Position numbers and translations under genes: made by a program
DNA from: Dongia_A sp039808885
GTDB lineage: Bacteria; Pseudomonadota; Alphaproteobacteria; Dongiales; Dongiaceae
Length of the DNA stretch: 64,000 nucleotides
Direction: 5' to 3'
NCBI GenBank assembly: GCA_039808885.1
Contig: JBDHTX010000003.1
Location: forward strand, 123,152-187,151
Shown here: one piece after another, positions 62,477 through 64,000 of the stretch
How positions within the stretch are numbered: position 1 is the stretch's first letter
How the letters are laid out: every line of letters begins with the position of its first letter
Notes under the pieces: generated by a model
Told to the model about the DNA's origin: nothing
The model's database searches: none
Seen by the model: only the letters and a program-made list of their open reading frames with translations

Positions 62477-63379
62477 TTGAAACAACAAACGCCCTTGTGG
62501 TCGGTGCGCCTGGCCCTCGACGCCAAGCCGGCGGACGAACTGCGCTTCGCCTTGGAAGGCGCGCTGGAGCCGTTCGGCGAGGCGCTGTCGAGCTTCGAGA
62601 CCGATGGCGGCAAGGGCTGGCTGATCGAGGTCTTCTGCGAGAACAAGCCCGCCGCGACGGCCGTCGCCGCGGCGCTGAAGCCGGTCGGCAAGTACAAGGC
62701 CGCGATCGCCCGGGTGCCGGACAAGAACTGGCTGCTGGAAAGCCGCCGCGGCCTGCCGGAATTCGCCATCGGCCCCTTCTTCTTCTACGGCTCGCATTTC
62801 AAGGGCAAGGTGCCGAAGGGCAAGATCGGGTTTGAGATCGATGCCGGCATGGCTTTCGGCACCGGCCGGCACGAGACGACGAAGGGCTGCCTGCTGGCAT
62901 TGGCGCGTCTGGCCAAGACGCGCAAGTTCAAGAAACCGCTGGATATGGGTACCGGCACCGGCATCCTGGGTTTTGCCGCGTCGCGTCTGTGGAACGTCGA
63001 CGTGCTGGCGGCCGACAACGACGCGGATTCGGTCCGCGTCTCGCGCGAGAATGCCGTCATCAACAAGCTGGCGAAGCAGGTGCGCGTGGTGCGCAGCGAC
63101 GGCTATCGCGCCAAGGCCGTGCGCGATCGCGCGCCCTATGACCTGATCGTCGCGAACATCCTGGCCAATCCGCTGATCCAGCTGGCGCCGGGCCTGGCGC
63201 GGGTGCTGACGAAGGACGGCGTCGCGGTGCTGTCCGGATTGCTGCGGGAGCAGGAGAAGGACGTGCTGGCGGCGCATGAGGCGGTCGGCCTGGTGCTCGA
63301 CTTCCGCCTGCACCTGAACGACTGGGCGGTGCTGGTGCTGAAGCGCGGCCGCAGGAAATCAGAGCGCGTCCGCCCCTGA
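62477..63379 (+). CDS. prmA: Ribosomal protein L11 methyltransferase
   Basis: A 300-residue protein (305 if GTG 62462 is used). AMAFGTGRHETTKGCLLALA is the PrmA hallmark and DMGTGTGILGFAASRL is SAM motif I. YDLIVANILANPLIQLAP (N-I-L-A-N) is the family motif IV, and LSGLLREQEKDVL follows. It trimethylates L11 of the large ribosomal subunit. GGGGAG lies eight bases before a TTG at 62477, which I take as start. The upstream region is a palindromic repeat, which may affect its expression. Confidence 0.93.
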   Translation: MKQQTPLWSVRLALDAKPADELRFALEGALEPFGEALSSFETDGGKGWLIEVFCENKPAATAVAAALKPVGKYKAAIARVPDKNWLLESRRGLPEFAIGPFFFYGSHFKGKVPKGKIGFEIDAGMAFGTGRHETTKGCLLALARLAKTRKFKKPLDMGTGTGILGFAASRLWNVDVLAADNDADSVRVSRENAVINKLAKQVRVVRSDGYRAKAVRDRAPYDLIVANILANPLIQLAPGLARVLTKDGVAVLSGLLREQEKDVLAAHEAVGLVLDFRLHLNDWAVLVLKRGRRKSERVRP

Positions 63380-63384
63380 TCTAT

Positions 63385-63501
63385 CGTCATGGTCGGGCTT
63401 GGCCCGACCACCCACGAGTTCGGCAAAGCGAGGATGTGCGGTGGCAGGCAAACTCGTGGGTCCGCCCCTTGGTTCAAGGCTGGCCAAGCACGAGGATGAC
63501 G
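63385..63501. repeat. Palindromic intergenic repeat, copy D
   Basis: The left part is CGTCATGGTCGGGCTTGGCC and the right end is GGATGACG. Inner arms ACCCACGAGTT and AACTCGTGGGT pair exactly. The right arm is more degraded than in copy A. Found between convergent genes. Confidence 0.8.
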
Positions 63502-63540
63502 GAAAGGGAGCTTTCGTGGAGCGCGCCGTCAATCAGACGG

Positions 63541-63580
63541 GCACAAAACAAAACCGGCGGCTGGTTTCCCAGCCGCCGGT
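63541..63580 (-). terminator. Rho-independent terminator after the DUF1127 gene
   Basis: A 12-base-pair perfect stem (ACCGGCGGCTGG / CCAGCCGCCGGT, 4-base loop) is followed on the minus strand by TTTTGTTTTG. Confidence 0.9.
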
Positions 63581-63629
63581 TCGAGTAGGGCATCCCGCAA
63601 TCGCAGAACGGGATGCTTGAGCAGAACTC

Positions 63630-63998
63630 TTAAGCCGCGTGCGGCTTGGCCGAGCCGTTGCGGTTGGCGGCGGTCACCGCCTTGTGCGCAACTTCGCTGG
63701 CCAGCCACTCGATGTCGCCGCGGACCACGCCGATGTCCTGCAGCATGCGGTCCTCGAGGCGATAGAGCTGGTTCGCGGTCTGGCGCGCGCGGTTCCAGGC
63801 GGCGATCGGCGAGACCACATCCAGCGAAACCGCCGGATAGGAAACCGACTTGTGCATGCCCTTCACCACGCCGGCGATCTCCGCCCGCGCCACGCCGATG
63901 TCGGAGAGCATCCGGTCATCGAGCGCATTCAGCGCGCCATACGCGGCGCGACGCTTGTTCCACAGCACGACCGGCGCAACCACCAGGTCATGCAGCAT
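63630..63998 (-). CDS. Double DUF1127 protein, possibly continuing past the window
   Basis: At least 122 residues with two copies of a DUF1127-like unit: residues about 12-44 (WNKRRAAYGALNALDDRMLS, then DIGVARAEI) and about 68-98 (WNRARQTANQLYRLEDRMLQ, then DIGVVRGDI). DUF1127 proteins are usually about 50-75 residues with one such arginine-rich unit; some act in phosphate or carbon control or bind RNA. The ATG at 63998 lies two bases from the edge, so the true start may be outside. A strong terminator lies downstream. Confidence 0.85.
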   Translation of the reverse strand: MLHDLVVAPVVLWNKRRAAYGALNALDDRMLSDIGVARAEIAGVVKGMHKSVSYPAVSLDVVSPIAAWNRARQTANQLYRLEDRMLQDIGVVRGDIEWLASEVAHKAVTAANRNGSAKPHAA

Positions 63999-64000
63999 CT

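Overview
The window is a high-GC bacterial chromosome segment with dense genes, short intergenic gaps and long antisense shadow frames. Gene content points to an alphaproteobacterium, probably Rhodospirillales-like or a close relative. The supporting evidence is a ChvE/MmsAB sugar importer, an ETF-ubiquinone oxidoreductase divergent from a family 4 uracil-DNA glycosylase, DUF1127 proteins, a PAS-HisKA-HATPase-REC hybrid kinase, and a family of palindromic intergenic repeats with a CCGGGCTTGRCCCGG-like core. The order-level assignment is inference. No phage, IS element, CRISPR array or rRNA was seen. One tRNA (Gln, anticodon TTG) is present.

Layout. 1-2.56 kb is a visibly AT-richer block with three genes of unknown role, at least one of them a HEPN-fold (TIGR02391) protein; it looks like a small acquired accessory island. 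2.6-8.3 kb carries an MFS transporter, a hybrid histidine kinase, a small RX4H (HEPN-like) protein, a PAP2 phosphatase and a TraB/GumN protein, followed by a decayed receiver-domain fragment. 8.5-12 kb has a chemotaxis receptor, an FAH-family hydrolase and a scar where remnants of a LysR regulator and a cupin gene abut. 12-16.7 kb has a family of unknown function, a radical SAM protein, an APH-kinase fusion and a small membrane protein. 16.7-20.4 kb is a catabolic cluster (NAD-dependent epimerase/dehydrogenase, GntR regulator, DHDPS-family lyase, proline-racemase-family enzyme) that fits hydroxyproline-type degradation, with a clear pair of TGTCGACA operators.

20.5-29.3 kb is housekeeping: moaB, slt-type lytic transglycosylase, uracil-DNA glycosylase, ETF-QO, a TPR lipoprotein, ispE, a peptidoglycan-binding protein and tRNA-Gln. 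29.3-35.5 kb holds an SDR and then the most striking operon. A GAF-SpoIIE phosphatase with a C-terminal RsbW-like kinase domain is followed without a gap by a STAS protein, then mlaE, mlaF, mlaD and a PqiC-like lipoprotein. The order suggests a partner-switching control module built into a phospholipid transport system. The periplasmic and outer-membrane partners (mlaC, mlaA) lie separately at 48.5-49.9 kb.

36-44.7 kb encodes an MHS-family transporter with a large extra loop, EttA, and the ChvE-MmsA-MmsB sugar ABC importer. 44.7-46.9 kb is an oxyR / ahpC-ahpD peroxide-defence divergon with a recognisable OxyR site. gabT follows. 50.4-56 kb is a dppABCDF peptide importer; across a divergent promoter region and next to it lie a thioesterase, a GST and two tandem succinylglutamate desuccinylase/aspartoacylase-type deacylases. 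The right end has a UvrD-type helicase, prmA, and a protein with two DUF1127 domains that may continue past the edge.
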